Shown here piece by piece: positions 12,160 to 25,080 of a stretch of 64,000 nucleotides of DNA. The notes beneath the pieces are model-generated. The model did no database searches and was not told the DNA's origin. It worked only from the letters and a program-made list of their open reading frames with translations. The stretch is from positions 61,459,585 through 61,523,584 of the forward strand of contig NC_060251.1 in NCBI RefSeq assembly GCF_921293095.1. The letters are read 5' to 3'. The translations under genes and the position numbers were made by a program. Numbering within the stretch: position 1 is the stretch's first letter; every line of letters begins with the position of its first letter. The DNA is from Ischnura elegans (taxonomy: Eukaryota > Arthropoda > Insecta > Odonata > Coenagrionidae).

Positions 12160-12393
12160 AGGCCGTTTTACACGGTACACGGAATTGCGCAATCTGACGT
12201 ACGTGCGAAGGCGCAATCAAAATTGCGTCGTGTAAAGCGGTGAATTGCTAGAACACATGCGAGAATGCGTGGATGCGAGACGGCAAAATAGCCCCTGTCC
12301 TAATTTCGTTCATGCATTCGCGCAAATGCACGCCATTTTAGAAATTAATGCAGCTCTAACCTGCGCAATTCCGTGCCCCGTGTAAAACGGCCT
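12160..12393. mobile_element. PIF/Harbinger-like MITE
   Basis: The ends AGGCCGTTTTACACGG and CCGTGTAAAACGGCCT are near-perfect inverted repeats, extended by ACACGGAATTGCGCA and its complement near the right end. The element is flanked on both sides by TAA (12157-12159 and 12394-12396), the 3-bp TWA duplication typical of PIF/Harbinger. At 234 bp it has no coding capacity. GC-rich ends and CpG content set it off from its surroundings. Confidence 0.75.
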
Positions 12394-12396
12394 TAA

Positions 12397-13885
12397 GAAA
12401 AGGAATTGACACTCCTACTCTGGATGAGTGAATCTCTCATGCCTCTCCATTAGTCTGAGGCTATCAATACGGTCTTCTGACGAGAAAACCTGTTAGAATG
12501 AAGTACTCCTTGAATCCGTGGTGGCAAGAAATTAATTGAAAGGAAAAGCCTTAAACGGAAATCAAAAGTATACGTCCAAAAGCATATAGTTATTTCTCTC
12601 ATCATCTTTTCAACTCTTCTCAAAGAGAAATTTTCAAGTGATGAATGCATTGAACATATACAATATGTTCTAAGTAGATCGTTATAGTATTCGAGGGGTC
12701 CCGGGAGCAAATCAGGGATGAAGCTCGCATAAATATCCCTTAGAAAACTTCTCCTGGTGTGGTTGTTCAGAAAAATAATCAATTTTATTACCCTAAATGT
12801 GTGAATTACGCATAGCCTTGGCTAAGTCCGAGGTGAGCAACAACTGAACAAGCTTTCAGCTAGAAGTACTCTGCGAATCCATGACTATTAAAAATTTATT
12901 TAAAGGGAGAATTTAAGAGGAAAATCAAAGGTATATGACTCCAAGTAGATTATTGTTCCAACCACTGCTTCACCAACTCATCTCAGAGAGAGTTCTTACC
13001 ACCATTGCATCGCTACTTCCAGTGTAAATGATTTATTATAACCGCCTTGACTTTATCGAAGGAAAAAAAATGCCGGTTACCCAGAGTTTGATGTCCTCTA
13101 CCATAAAACAATTTTGATTTGAAAGTTTTTTTAGAAAATTTAATCATTCTCAATTGATGTGGTTGAATATAATTTTCACTTCCGTGACTTTGTATGCTTA
13201 AAATGACTTTTGTGTTCATATAATCTTCTTCGTACCTGCAAAATTCCTTGGAATAAGTTAATAATCGAGTTCAAGCAATTTTATTACTTGGATGATCTAA
13301 CCTCAGTGGAAGTACGCAGTACATGAGCGCTCGAGTTGACAGTGTGGTAGCCAAAAACTGAGGCAAAAGTTGAAAATCTTACATCAGAATTTTTATAGGA
13401 AATGGAAAATTTAGCATATGTAATACCAGAGAGGAGTAATAAATGGTTATACTTGTGAAAGATTAAAAAAAATTCTGATTCGTCTCCGTGAGCATAAGGC
13501 TTAATTGAATTAATTTATCCAGTTAAAATAGAATTTCAAATGGAAGTAAGCAATATTGAAGCAAAGGCTTCGTAGTCACCCAATTTGATCTGTTTAGTAA
13601 TCTCAAACATTGTTATTTCAGTCTTGGTCCCTTACGCACTAGACGTAAATTTATGCACGCGTGTGCGCTTTAAAGATCTAAATGGTTGGAAGAGAGGCAG
13701 TAATACTGACAATGAGTGAAATGGAATTGCATTGTATCTCCAATCTTTTTTCCTGCTGTAGATAATGAAAACAACTTTTCTCATTCGCTAATTACCCTAT
13801 CGCCAAATATTTTGTTGTACGAAATTGGCTTGACTATTTTTTCAATTGAGTTTGTAGTTTCGAAGGAAGTCTTTCTTACTACTCG
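12397..13885. other. no gene recognised
   Basis: AT-rich. A 110-codon frame on the minus strand (12450-12782) lacks motifs, splice context and codon bias and is probably chance. Confidence 0.4.
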
Positions 13886-14307
13886 CTACCTTGGTTTGAC
13901 AAGGTTCTAACTGACCATCAGCTGGTTTTGAGAAAAACCTTGTCAAAGTTTTAAACTGCTCTATTTCTATTATTTATAGGAATTTATTTTTGATTTTTGG
14001 CACATACACTAGTGATCCACTAGATACACCGGTAATTATTACTTTAAGAAAATATGTCATGTATTTTATTTTTTTACATGTTTATATGGGTAATAAAATA
14101 AGTAAAATACAGTTAGAACCTTGTCACACCAAATATTAGTTTTTTCTCCTTTCAGTTGGAACTTTTTCACTGTTCTAAATCTGTTATTATTTTACATAGA
14201 GGAATAAAAACCGGTGCAACACATAGAGAAACATAAACTTAGTTATCTTGAGTGAAAACACCAAATTTTGCAAAAATGTCAGTTAAAACCTTGTCAAAAC
14301 AAGGTAG
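13886..14307. mobile_element. unclassified TIR element with repeated ACCTTGTCA motifs
   Basis: The left end CTACCTTGGTTTGACAAGG and right end CCTTGTCAAAACAAGGTAG are inverted repeats that extend about 30 bp (GGTTCTAACTGAC against GTCAGTTAAAACC). The core motif ACCTTGTCA recurs inside (near 13940 and 14115). No clear target-site duplication is seen; both flanks show CG. About 422 bp, AT-rich, non-coding. Confidence 0.65.
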
Positions 14308-15559
14308 CGCACTGTGTTTGAAGGAAAACCTTCAAACATTTCCAATAGTAGAACAAATAAATGAAACAATCCTATTGAGAAGACTCATACCTCGCGCTCG
14401 AACGGCCTTTTTATGTACTTGACTACTTGCTTAAGTCTTATGCTGTCATCTTGAAAATTTAAGAGTATGATTATCATAGCATTTTCCCTTATATCAAAAC
14501 AGAAAAACATTCCTCGGTATTTTCCATATGTAAATATTACGTGTTTGAGACAAATGCAAATATTGACAAAGGCCTTCCCCGAAAAAGGTTCACTATGAAC
14601 ATTTCATGATGATAGCGTAACATATAATGATTAATTAGTCACCAAAAGGGAAAAAAATACGGCCGATCGAGAGGAAGATATGCGTTTTATTAAGTGGATA
14701 CCATTAGCGGAATTAAAAATATTTTTATCGCCGAATGCTATCAATACTGTCGCATACTATTTCCGGTTAATTTGACATTCTTTTCATGGTACTTGGCGGA
14801 TTTGATTTGAATCACGATGACAGATTCGGTGATGACCTTAGTAGGGACTTAACTCCATCAATCTTAGTATTTCTTCCAATCTGTCGAACGAGTACATGCA
14901 CGGCGAGAGGTGGTAGACCTTCCACACAGTTTGATTTCCATGCGTGACTGACCGAGTTTACCGGCGACCCTTCGGGCTCAAGGAATGAAATCTTTGAAAT
15001 TGGATATTTTCCACCTTTATGTCTTTCTACCGTGACATATCTCGTAGAAAAGTTATGCTGCCATTTTGGCATTTTTGTTGAAAAATTATGCTCCTTTTCA
15101 ACATTTACCTATTTCTCAAATACAATAATTTTACATCTGAGAATCTACTGAGGTTAAATATTGAGCATTCAGAGTTAATTAAATCTCCACAAGGACCTGC
15201 TTAATATACTCTGAAAATATTAAGTCGATAATGTGAGTGGCAAGTGATTATTGAGCCGCGAAATAACACCGGATGGGCGTGTGTGCTGCGTTCTCTTAGT
15301 ACCTACTTTTCAGTTTTCATAACTAGCATATATCGTGTAATACTGAAAATTGCATACGTATTAGCTAAACGAAGGAAATGTATTCACATTCATAGAGTTA
15401 TGTAATTGTAATGGACAATTTCTACATGCCACTTTAAGCATGAAAGGATGAAAATATTATAGTGACGATTAATTCGCTGGTAGACTTCGCTTTTATTCAG
15501 CTGTGTACTTCATAGTACACATGTCACTTCCTAATAATATAATACTGTAACTAGCTCCT
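14308..15559. other. no gene recognised
   Basis: AT-rich. An 86-codon minus-strand frame (14812-15072) crosses a slightly GC-richer patch but shows no recognised domain. Confidence 0.35.
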
Positions 15560-15690
15560 GCTGTTTGGTATAATGTTGATTTTCCATCCTGTTGAGCTTG
15601 GTTTGAACCCTGGATTGCGGAGAGTTTACGGTAAAAACTCGATCTGGGCTTAAAGATACTCGTGAAGGGCCCTTTGGGTACATTTAATTT
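15560..15690 (+). repeat. probable tRNA-derived SINE fragment
   Basis: A B-box-like GGTTTGAACCC at 15600-15610 is followed by a tail containing GTGAAGGGCCC, resembling the body of the SINE at 6.5 kb (GTGAGGCCCTTCATG on its strand). The 5' part is degenerate. Confidence 0.4.
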
Positions 15691-15878
15691 AATATAAATA
15701 TCTTAATACTTCTATAACCTTAAAATTATTTAAAAAATCATTGTATAGCTTCATGTACCGCACTCGAGAGAAAATAATGGCATGATAAATAAACTAATTG
15801 ATTCCCTCAATCTTGATCAGGCACACCTAAGATATTCGGAATATAAAATCACTCAATGGCAAGAGCTAATTAACTCAA

Positions 15879-15945
15879 CGACAAGGACAACTTCAAATCG
15901 ACAAGGACAACTTGTCGGTTCAAGTCCTACTTGAGAAAACTGTCC
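15879..15945 (+). repeat. 20-bp direct repeat beside a tRNA-like B box
   Basis: CGACAAGGACAACTT occurs twice with a 20-base period (15879 and 15899), followed by GGTTCAAGTCC at 15918-15928, a good B-box match. It may be the end of another SINE. Confidence 0.4.
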
Positions 15946-16340
15946 ATCTCTTGGCCACGGTAATAATTCCTGTGAAAATCTTTTCTTAACTAGTTGTAGC
16001 CCTTTTATAACTGTGTTTTCTTACAATGAAGCTTGTACGAATTGGTTTTATGTAATTTTATGGTTATTTTTTTCTCTAGACCTCAGCATTTAAACACTAT
16101 ACTGTAGAGGTGGGTATATCCATACTTTTTGAAGGGTAAACCTAAGGGAAAGATGCAGGTTATTGGTCATACTGGGACTGTGACATTGGGAGCGCAAGTC
16201 TTTGATACCGTTCCCCGGTTTAAAAGGAATATTAGAGGCTCAACCAACCGCTTTTTTGTACGTTCAATTCCCTCAGAGCCAAAGTGGTTTTTCTGTTGCG
16301 GTCGAATGAACCTGAGACTTTAACATTGGGAGCGCAAAGA

Positions 16341-16420
16341 TATTCATAATTATGCTAGTAATTTTCCACTAAACTTAGTTTATTCATAATTACATTCGTA
16401 CCTTTCCATTAAACTTAAGG
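16341..16420. repeat. tandem dimer, 40-bp unit
   Basis: TATTCATAAT starts both 16341 and 16381, and each unit ends in CCA(C/T)TAAACTTA. A separate short repeat, ACATTGGGAGCGCAA, occurs near 16183 and 16323. Confidence 0.6.
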
Positions 16421-19137
16421 TTATAATAAAAATATAGCAACCACGAAGTGAAGCCTGGTTTTATCTAACATGTAAGTGGGAAAAAAATTACTGCAAATCC
16501 GGTTGATGCGTGATGACCAATCGGAAAATGTTAAGCCTGTTGCTTTCAATTCGCGTGCCTAATTATTTCTCATCGTTAGGCCTTGCTTTATGCTTATATA
16601 GTGGAATGGAACCCCAGAAGCCGGCGACGTTTTCATGCTTGCGTGCTGATAATTCATATTGGCAGGACTACGTTGGACGCATTGTACGTTTTTTTTTCTC
16701 ACGAAATATTTCATCAATAAATAATAGGTGGAGGTGCTTAGTTTGAGTAATACTCTCTCAATGATCACTCTCATTAACTATGCGGTAAATAACTGAATGA
16801 TAATTCCATCTTACGAAACAATAGCATTAAATTGATTTGGGTCGCATTTCAGTCGCAAATAAATACCCAAGAACTCAATAATGAATCATTTGAGGCATCC
16901 AGCGCCCATGCCGTCTATAAGAATTACTAAAGTACCTAACTGCTTGTAATAAAAAAAGTATATGATCGGATGGATGGCAATAAGGTTTACTTCCCTAGGA
17001 AAAAAACCGTCATTATTGCAGATATTTATATTTTAACACTTTTTCCAATGGAAAAAATAAAATACCAATGCAGCATACAGAACTTAGGCTTTTACCCAGC
17101 TTAACTTAAAATATATGAGTAAAGTTTCGATGAAAATCTTCAGTAAGTGTGGTTATATTTAGTAAACATTTAAAACGGGTTACAGGTTCTGAGCAAATTT
17201 AACACCCTAGGTAACTTGAACCCATCATATTAGATGGCAAGATAACTATACACATGATCAGTAATTATCATTTGTGATTATGGACCGATCAAAAACTCAA
17301 TATTAACTTTTTACCCATAATAACATAATTAAAGGTTATGATGCCCATTCTAAGTTTACATTTTTTCATATTGTGAAATGAGTCGTTAATGATTCCATGC
17401 TCTGATTTGGCGGTAGGAAACTACGGCTAGATCTATTACATCTTAATTGTTTTAATTAGTGTGACTCACAACTGAAGTCGCTGACACCGCAAATAAGGGC
17501 AGTAAAGTAGGTTGCTCAGCGAAGGTTTGCTCGGCTGATGGAGGTGGAAGTTGCAGGAACCCGGCTTTGGCACTGACATTGCTGTAATTAATTGTGCCAA
17601 GGTACTCTTGGTCTGAAGTCCTACACAACCGCAGGAGTAATTCACGGGAGCTTTGCATAAAGTACCGAAGCAGCTGAATACGCGATATATAAACCATAAT
17701 TTCATTTTAGAAAGGAGAAGCGGAAGGTCCGCGAAGAGACTTGTTATATCCTCTACTCCGTCGTGTATTGTTGCATGCATGATAGTAATACTTATGCGTA
17801 AAGCGGCCCATTGGCGTTCATTATTATTCATCCCGATCATTAATTTTTGTCAAATATACAAAAATCCCAGCAGCATAACTAAGAAAAGACTGATTAAATT
17901 ATTTGTCCACAAAATTATAACAAAATGCACCTAAAAATGTGATTACTACCTAATGAAAAAAAGTGTCATGTAGCAAACATGAAATCAATAAAAGTGACCG
18001 AGTACAATCATAAGATATGTGTAATGATGGCACGAAATACAAGAGTGATTAAGTTAACCAAACAAAAACTGAGCCTATATAAAAATGTAAGAATGTAAAC
18101 AGAATTTTCCTCTTCAAGACTGGCTTCATCACTCTCTCCAAGGTATATTAGGCAAAATTCATCTCTGAAACAAAAAATATAAATTAATGGATTGAAGAAT
18201 AATGAAATCACAAACATAATGCAATATCAATATTAGGTCAATATTCATAGTGACATAAAATATTACCTCCATTTACAAAAATTTAATGGCAGTAATTATA
18301 CGCAGCAATTATTAAATATCTTTCAACAAACCCATACTTTACAAGAATCATTTATTTTCTAAATGAAAAATATTGGAAGACTTTTACTATTGTTTGGAAT
18401 TTACATATATGAATCACAGGATAGATATATCATGGATTCGAATACAGGCACTCTTCAATTTTCTGATATTATTTCATCTTAAACTTCGATATTTATCCTT
18501 TAGATTAGAGTTGATAATTTAGAATAGTGACCTTCTTAAACTAATGACATATAAGTACATATTAGAGGTATAACACACGTTATCTTTTGAAAAGAAATCT
18601 GCACATTATATGTGTTGTTGCATGCATGATAGTAATTTATTATTCATTCCGGTCAAATTATTCCAAAAATTAGGGGTACCCTTACATAAATTCCTAAAAA
18701 TCTGAACGTTTATAGGAACGTTAGGAATACCACTCTTATGAAATCCTGAAAAGTCCCCATCGATCCCGTGTGTGCAAAACATTTTATTCAAGGCCAAAGG
18801 TCACAAAATGGATTTATTTTGCATTTTTTGGCCAAACGGTTATTTTTACGATAAAAATTGCTTCGATTAAAATTGTTGTTCAGGAAATTATCTGCAAAAC
18901 GGTCGTGTTCTTTTTTCTCTAAGATTTACCATTTTTGAGAAAAAGCCATTCGAAAGTTAGCTGGAGCTGTCCAATAATATCCGCATTCCGTTCGCAACGG
19001 CGCAACAACATATTCATGCACATTACGGAGCATTCAGCTGCAGCTAACTTCATTGCAGCAAACGGATTAATTAGCACGTCAGAATACATATAGAGCAATA
19101 TGCCTTTTGATGCCTTTAAAATGATATACTCCTGTAA
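16421..19137. other. no gene recognised; one short dispersed duplication
   Basis: The stretch is AT-rich. A somewhat GC-richer patch at 17460-17840 has overlapping minus-strand frames (81 and 124 codons) without recognisable domains. TTGCATGCATGATAGTAAT occurs near 17770 and again near 18617, each followed by a similar TTATTATTCAT segment, showing that about 60-70 bp are duplicated with an indel. Confidence 0.4.
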
Positions 19138-19463
19138 TATGGATTTTATTGCTATTCGTGTAGATGAAATCACAATAATTAACACATATATTGGGTTCCA
19201 CTAAAATTTCCATTTGTCTCAGCAATTTTATTTATAGCAAATTATTTATCCTCCATTATGGTATAATTCACGCTGCATCACGAACATATGGCCAAGAAAT
19301 GACTCTAAATTGGATATATTGCTATTCGCGTGGCCAAAATCACACACATTAATACATTTATTGGGTTTAACTAAAATTTCCATTCGTCTCAGAAGTTTTA
19401 TCGATAACAAGTTATTTACCCTCCTATCATGCTCTAATTCACTCTGCATCCAGAAAATATGCC
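19138..19463. repeat. tandem duplication, period 170 bp
   Basis: GCTATTCG at 19151 recurs at 19321, and the matching stretch runs on through ACTAAAATTTCCATT and TCTCAG to a shared GCC at 19291 and 19461. The two copies differ at roughly one base in five. Open frames across the region have no family signature. Confidence 0.7.
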
Positions 19464-20276
19464 AAAGTATTGGACGTATCGATGAAAGAAATGCGCATGA
19501 AGCTAAAAAATTAATGTCTCAAAATGACCAATCCTTCTAGGTAATGGCTAATTCCCGTCCTATTGCTAATGGGCTGGTGGGATGATCTTATGAATCGTTT
19601 GGACGGATATATATAAACAATTTAACTCTCTGATATAGACTGGATATATTTATTGAAACCTATTTTTACCAATTTCCATGCTTTTAAGGAATACCTGTAC
19701 AATTAGTGGATGCCATAGAAAAAAAAAGAAATCCCCAGGGTAAATTATGTCAGTGAACTCGGATTAGAGAGCCTTCACTGCTTTTAAGGTGTCGTAGGTC
19801 GGCCATATGTTTATTGCCTTCATTCCTGTTATTTCAGGAGATTTTTGACTCTTCTGAAATGAGGCTGTTAACGTAGCTAGTGAAAGGGCATTGAGTTTTC
19901 GTGTTAATTATTCACAAGTGGCCTTCAAATTAGCTTTTAAACGATTTAAAAAATATATGGAAATTGGGGGATTAATTGCTGTCGAATATGATTATTTGGG
20001 TGGAAAGTGGACGTCAGCACTTAAATTTCTCCATCACTTTTTTTTTGTAATCAGCTCCGGTTTTGACCAGCTTTTTCCAATCCAGCTTTTAATACCTAAG
20101 CTTCACCTCTAATGGAGTAGAACCTTAACTTTGTGGTCTGACGAAGTAGGAATAGAGAGATCTTGTATACGCGGATTGCTGACCCTTCCTCCAAAGACGA
20201 CCTTAATTAGTGGTGGTTGCCGTCAATTCCCTGTTTACTTTTACATATAAACAAATCGGGTTCAGCCGAATGTATT
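19464..20276. other. no gene recognised
   Basis: AT-rich DNA. A 73-codon plus-strand frame at 19891-20112 has no motif. I see no repeat here. Confidence 0.4.
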
Positions 20277-20936
20277 GAATTCCCCAAGGCCGTACTCTTT
20301 ACTGGGCAAAGAAAAGGAGGACAGGAAGAGGAAGGATTGTGAGTTGGGAATTTAGTAAGGACGTCAATGGGGTGAAAGGCATCAAATTTGAACTAAAAAC
20401 ACAAGAATATACTCAAAAGTGCAAGCTCAGCCCCTCACTTAGCAGATTTGCCAAGGGACCAAATCTGAAAAACGACAAATGAATATTGAATTTCTGCTGT
20501 TTAAATGGGCAAAACGGTCCATTCCTAGAAGATAATACTGGAAGCTAGTACCGTATCAACACGTATTCATTAATATTGGCAAGTAGTCGAGGTATCATGC
20601 TTGAAACTCAGCATTGTGGTGCTATTTTTACGAAATAATAAGCACTTTTACATAGTTTGCGCGCATTTAAATCACCACAACAGATAACAAGTAACAGATT
20701 ACTCAGTAACTGGTGGAGTTCCTTTCAAAGTGACCTTGTATCTTGAATTGTCCAGGCACCATATCTGCTAGTTGAGTGAACTTCCATATATGTGTGTGTT
20801 CTTGAGTTTTGGTTCAAATTTGTTGTATTTCTCCCCGTTTATGTCCTTACTAACTTTCCAAACCTCCTTATTCTTCCTCTACCAGTTCTCCCTTTCTTCG
20901 CCAGATAAAGAGTACGGTCTTGGGGAATTAATTTCT
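20277..20936. repeat. large imperfect inverted repeat (foldback), arms about 140 bp
   Basis: The left arm starts GAATTCCCCAAGGCCGTACT and the right arm ends in its near complement (AGTACGGTCTTGGGGAATTA, 20911-20930). The match continues through the AAGAAAAGGAGGACAGGAAGAG region, TTAGTAAGGAC and CAAATTTGAAC. The arms are separated by about 350 bp. Divergence is some 20-25%. No target-site duplication is clear; it is either an old foldback transposon or two opposite copies of one repeat. Confidence 0.6.
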
Positions 20937-21205
20937 CTCGCATTTTAACGGCCGTAGAACGCTCATTTACTTATAAATCGTGTTCAGGTTTTACATGGGT
21001 GAAATGCTCAATATTTATACATGCACTATATGTACCATGTGTTCTGTAAATTTACTGTTAGAAAAGATCGATTGATACATAGCGTGCTGATAATGACGAA
21101 GACTACTTTATCGCCAAAGGGAAAGCATTACGTATAGATTACACTCACGTCAAATGTTAGGATATCTAAATCAAATCTATAAATTAATGTGTAAATGCAT
21201 TTCAA

Positions 21206-21427
21206 CCCTTTCTAACCCAGAGCTGTTTCTGGGAAAAATCAAATTTCAAGATTTTTCACTTTGAAAACTTGAAAATTTTACACTGAATGATAATTATCCT
21301 GGCAACTAAATATTTCATCATTAAAATTTTCATTACAAAATAATATCTAGCTTAGATATCTCCTAAACAGAGCTGAAAGTTTAAACATTTATGATGTTGC
21401 TTAGGATCAACATTGAGTTATAAAGGG
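21206..21427. mobile_element. piggyBac-like MITE
   Basis: The ends CCCTTTCTAAC and GTTATAAAGGG are inverted repeats. The flanks are TCAA on the left and TTAA on the right, fitting a decayed TTAA target-site duplication. 222 bp, AT-rich, non-coding. The CCCT(T/C)T start is shared with the element at 29.6 kb. Confidence 0.55.
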
Positions 21428-22345
21428 TTAATAATTCTAACGAACAAGATGCGTAGATCTTAGGTAAGATTGGTGTGTAAGTTTCTCTTATGTTCGTGAA
21501 ATTCGCTGTTCACCTGATATTTGTCAATATCGAGGATCCCTGGCCTATCCTCAGCGCTGCTCTAGCATCGAGGAAATACCACGCATGGACGTGGAACACC
21601 CAAATTGATCAATTACATGACCAGAGAGATAGTTACGTTTCCGAGAAGCGACACGCGCGCTGCGCCGGTGATCGAGGGTAACGGGATGCTATTTGGACCG
21701 CAGCGGCGAGAAGTGAAAGGTGAGAAAGTCATGCCGAGGAAAAATATCTTCGTCATATTTTCACGTCTCTCACTCACTCTCATCTAGCGTGTTTGGGAAG
21801 ATTTTTTCGGCTCGAGTTACTACCCATCCGTGACTTCCAGAGACATAAGAGTGGAGTCATTCTGGTGTTCACCCACACTAAGATGTAACTAGAGATCCTC
21901 TCCTGTATGACTGGGATCCATAATTAGTATGATTCCCGCAGTATTTTGACGGGGCAGCCCCCAAAATTTTGTAGCGTGTAAGCAGGCTTCCGCCCTCGTT
22001 AGCGCTGTAGTATCTCATCCTATCCACTTCCTATCCTATTCCTAGCGTGTAAAATTGTACTTCTTTAATTTCTTCAACTTCACATTTATTTAAAATCTAA
22101 AATATGCAGGGGGTTTTCTCATTTAATGTTACTTAACCTAACCAAAAATTGATCTTGGTCTCCAGCCTACACTGCCAAGATATCAATTATATGCGCCAAT
22201 GGCTCTACAGCCAGTTATAGTGGCGGAGTTAAATTAATTGCCATCGAAGTCTTCGAATTTTAGATCGGTCGGAAATTTTCTACATATTTCACTAAATCTA
22301 GCGGCTCTTGGTTTAAAAGGGTATTTATTTGATAATAAACGTACT
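21428..22345. other. no gene recognised; GC-richer patch at 21.5-21.8 kb
   Basis: 21490-21790 is CpG-richer than its surroundings with two overlapping plus-strand frames of 60-63 codons, neither with a family motif. It may be part of an unrecognised repeat. The rest is AT-rich. Confidence 0.35.
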
Positions 22346-23014
22346 AATAGGGTGGTTTCCTATTATTTTTTTATTCCCTAAATCGAAAGATTATTACTCC
22401 TGGAGTACGTATTTCACGCTTTTAGATTTTTAAATGACGATATCTATTTTTCGCGATTAAATGAAAAGTGAAAAATTTCAAGCGCGCGAAAACAGGACGC
22501 TCAAGTATGAATGCCGGGAAATATCTCCGTACGTCGTATTTCTGGTTCCCCCTCCCGCCCGGTGAGGTGATCTTGAGGCGAGGCTTAGCGCTGATACGTC
22601 GCAGGCTGCCAGCGGGTAGCTGAGTACCTTGCTGAATGGTAGCGCTTGGCTTAAAAAAGGTTTATTAATACCTTATCAAACGAAGAAAACTTTCCGACCT
22701 TAGCCAGTTTTAGTAGGTGATTATTAAGACATGTTTCCCTGAGCTCTGTGCCTCATGCATGCATTGGTAACCTCAGACGATGTATAACTCCTATCCTCTC
22801 GTGTAGAAACTAGGTCCCTGTGACGTCACGTGGAGTAGAATCGCATGGGCGCCAATCTGGCCTTTTTCAAATGAGGATAAAATTTGACCCTTGCCATTCT
22901 TCTAAACCGGTATTTCAAAAACCAAATAATTTGTGTATTATGAATACACTAATGGTGGGTAACGAATCGCAATCAATGCCTTTCGTTTTCTTTAATGAAG
23001 GAAACTACCCTATT
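22346..23014. mobile_element. non-autonomous TIR element, ends AATAGGGTGGTTTCCT
   Basis: The left end AATAGGGTGGTTTCCT pairs with the right end AGGAAACTACCCTATT (15 of 16 positions). The 0.67-kb interior is a patchwork: an AT-rich left part, a GC-rich middle near 22540-22640 and a segment with GTGACGTCACGTGG near 22818. There is no transposase frame. A clean target-site duplication is not seen. Superfamily unknown. Confidence 0.6.
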
Positions 23015-25080
23015 GCTTAAGGAACTCTAAGAGTGACTTGAGTTATTAAGGTCTTTATCTCCACGGAATTTCAGGATTCAAAGTTATAATTTTCTTATTT
23101 AAGGTTTAGAATCATTATGCTGTCAATTGTGGTATTTCAGTATTTAATTTTGAAGTATCTCATGTGTTGAGGAATATCTTTTTGAAGAAGTGAAGATGAA
23201 TACTTTGGTCATTCAAGATATTTATCAAAATTTTAATATTTCCTTCGTAAATGTTTGTCCTATATGATATTTTTGTCACAGGTTGAGAATTATAGAGGAA
23301 GATTCATTTTAAAGAGATAGTCATGGGTGGAAAATTATTCACCGTGCCTGGGGATGGTGATACCATATTCAGGAGAGATTTTAAATACTTGGAATTCTTT
23401 AGCGAAAGCTGGAAATTTTATACTTTTCTACCCTACCACGATCGTTAGCTATGATTTGTTTCATTACATGCAGCTTATGAGTGTTTCTAGTAATTCAAGT
23501 CATTTGCTTGTCTGGTAGCTGATGGCACAATTTAAGTTACATGTTAGTAGGGAATTCTAAAATAATGTACGAGGGGAAATTTTGTTTTTAAATTGCTATA
23601 ATGTGAAGTTTATCTCGTGAAAAAATAGCTATTCAAATTCAATACATCTCTTTTGGAAATCAGTGCTGCTAAAAAAAATTTGAATAAAATATTTTTGCTG
23701 AACAAATGCGCAGAAGAGCAGGAAAAAAAATTACGGTAGGGAGTCCATGTTTGGATTTCATCGATTAGCAAAGAAAACGGAAAGACGCTACTTTAGAAAC
23801 TATCAACAGGAAAATGCGTATCCATTCTCTTTAGCTGTGAGACATTTAGCAAGTTCTACGATCAACAGCTGCTTGGTTTCTAAAAGTTCGCCTTTTTTTC
23901 GCTTCGTGCAAAATATAATTTTGTTTTCCAATTACTCAAGCTTTATGGAATATTAGAAAAACAGAAATCAAACTAGCAATTTTTTTTAAATGTGCCACGC
24001 GTTGTTCAACCGAAAACAGTATGATGCATTTACAAATTTTTCAAATTGAATATATTTTTAAAAATATTTGATCTTATGCCTTGAAGTCTGTATTTTTCCT
24101 ATTGAAAACAGGATGAATATACAGTATACAGAGAGGTGCATACATGTGGAGGAAGGGTTTTAGTTAGCGATTAATTTGTCAGCCACAATAGGCAAAGTCC
24201 ACAGGCATCATCATGTTATTGAAAGAAATACTTTATTCGATTTCGCAATCTATTACAAAATAAACCGACCAAATGTTTGGTACACGATGACATATTAATA
24301 CTAGTAGAAATGCATAAATTATGATAGTGTAATGATATAAAAGATTTACGATCCATTTTCGTCTGTTTTCTAGCTGTAAAATGAAGGTAGCATTGCGTAA
24401 ACAGCAGGCATTGTCGATGCATGGGTCGGTTTATCTGGTAATTATGTAAGGCATCTAATCAAGTCCGACTTATATAATGAAAACAGGGGTTCCTCTAATT
24501 GTTAGTGAAGCCAGAGAAAGTTAAAATTATCCTTGTTTCGACCTTGAAGTTTTCAGTAGCTCTTCTTTTACGGTTCGGAGTTAGACAAGGAAACTATAAC
24601 AAGGATTTTTAACAATTACATTGGCTCCGGAATCCAGGCAAGTGGACGGTAATTTATACAATAAATTTGCATCCATTTTGATACACATAACGTGTACTTC
24701 TCCGATAAAAATATTTCTTGCATCAGCGGATTGATTATTAGCAGTTTGTTAAAAAACTTCGTTAATTCCTCATTTATATTCCTATTTCGTTTTTACACTG
24801 GTTAATTTTGAAAATTTCGTCTTGAATGTCATTAAGGATCAGCAATTTGAGAACAGAACTGTTAATGTTTTTCCTTTTTAAGTTATGGGAGAGTTATGTC
24901 ATCAAAATATAATATTTTTCTTTGAATTTATAGCGATAGTGGTTATTCATCTTGTGAAAGAATTTCAATGAAAAAACTATTAGTAATTATTTATGCAATT
25001 TTAGCCATTGAAGTTAGGTGGAAAGATTTTACATGTTCAAGGAAACATTCAAATAAATAGATTTTCATTTCTAGCCGCTT
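23015..25080. other. no gene recognised
   Basis: Very AT-rich DNA with only short chance frames (63-69 codons). No repeat or RNA gene was seen. Confidence 0.4.
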
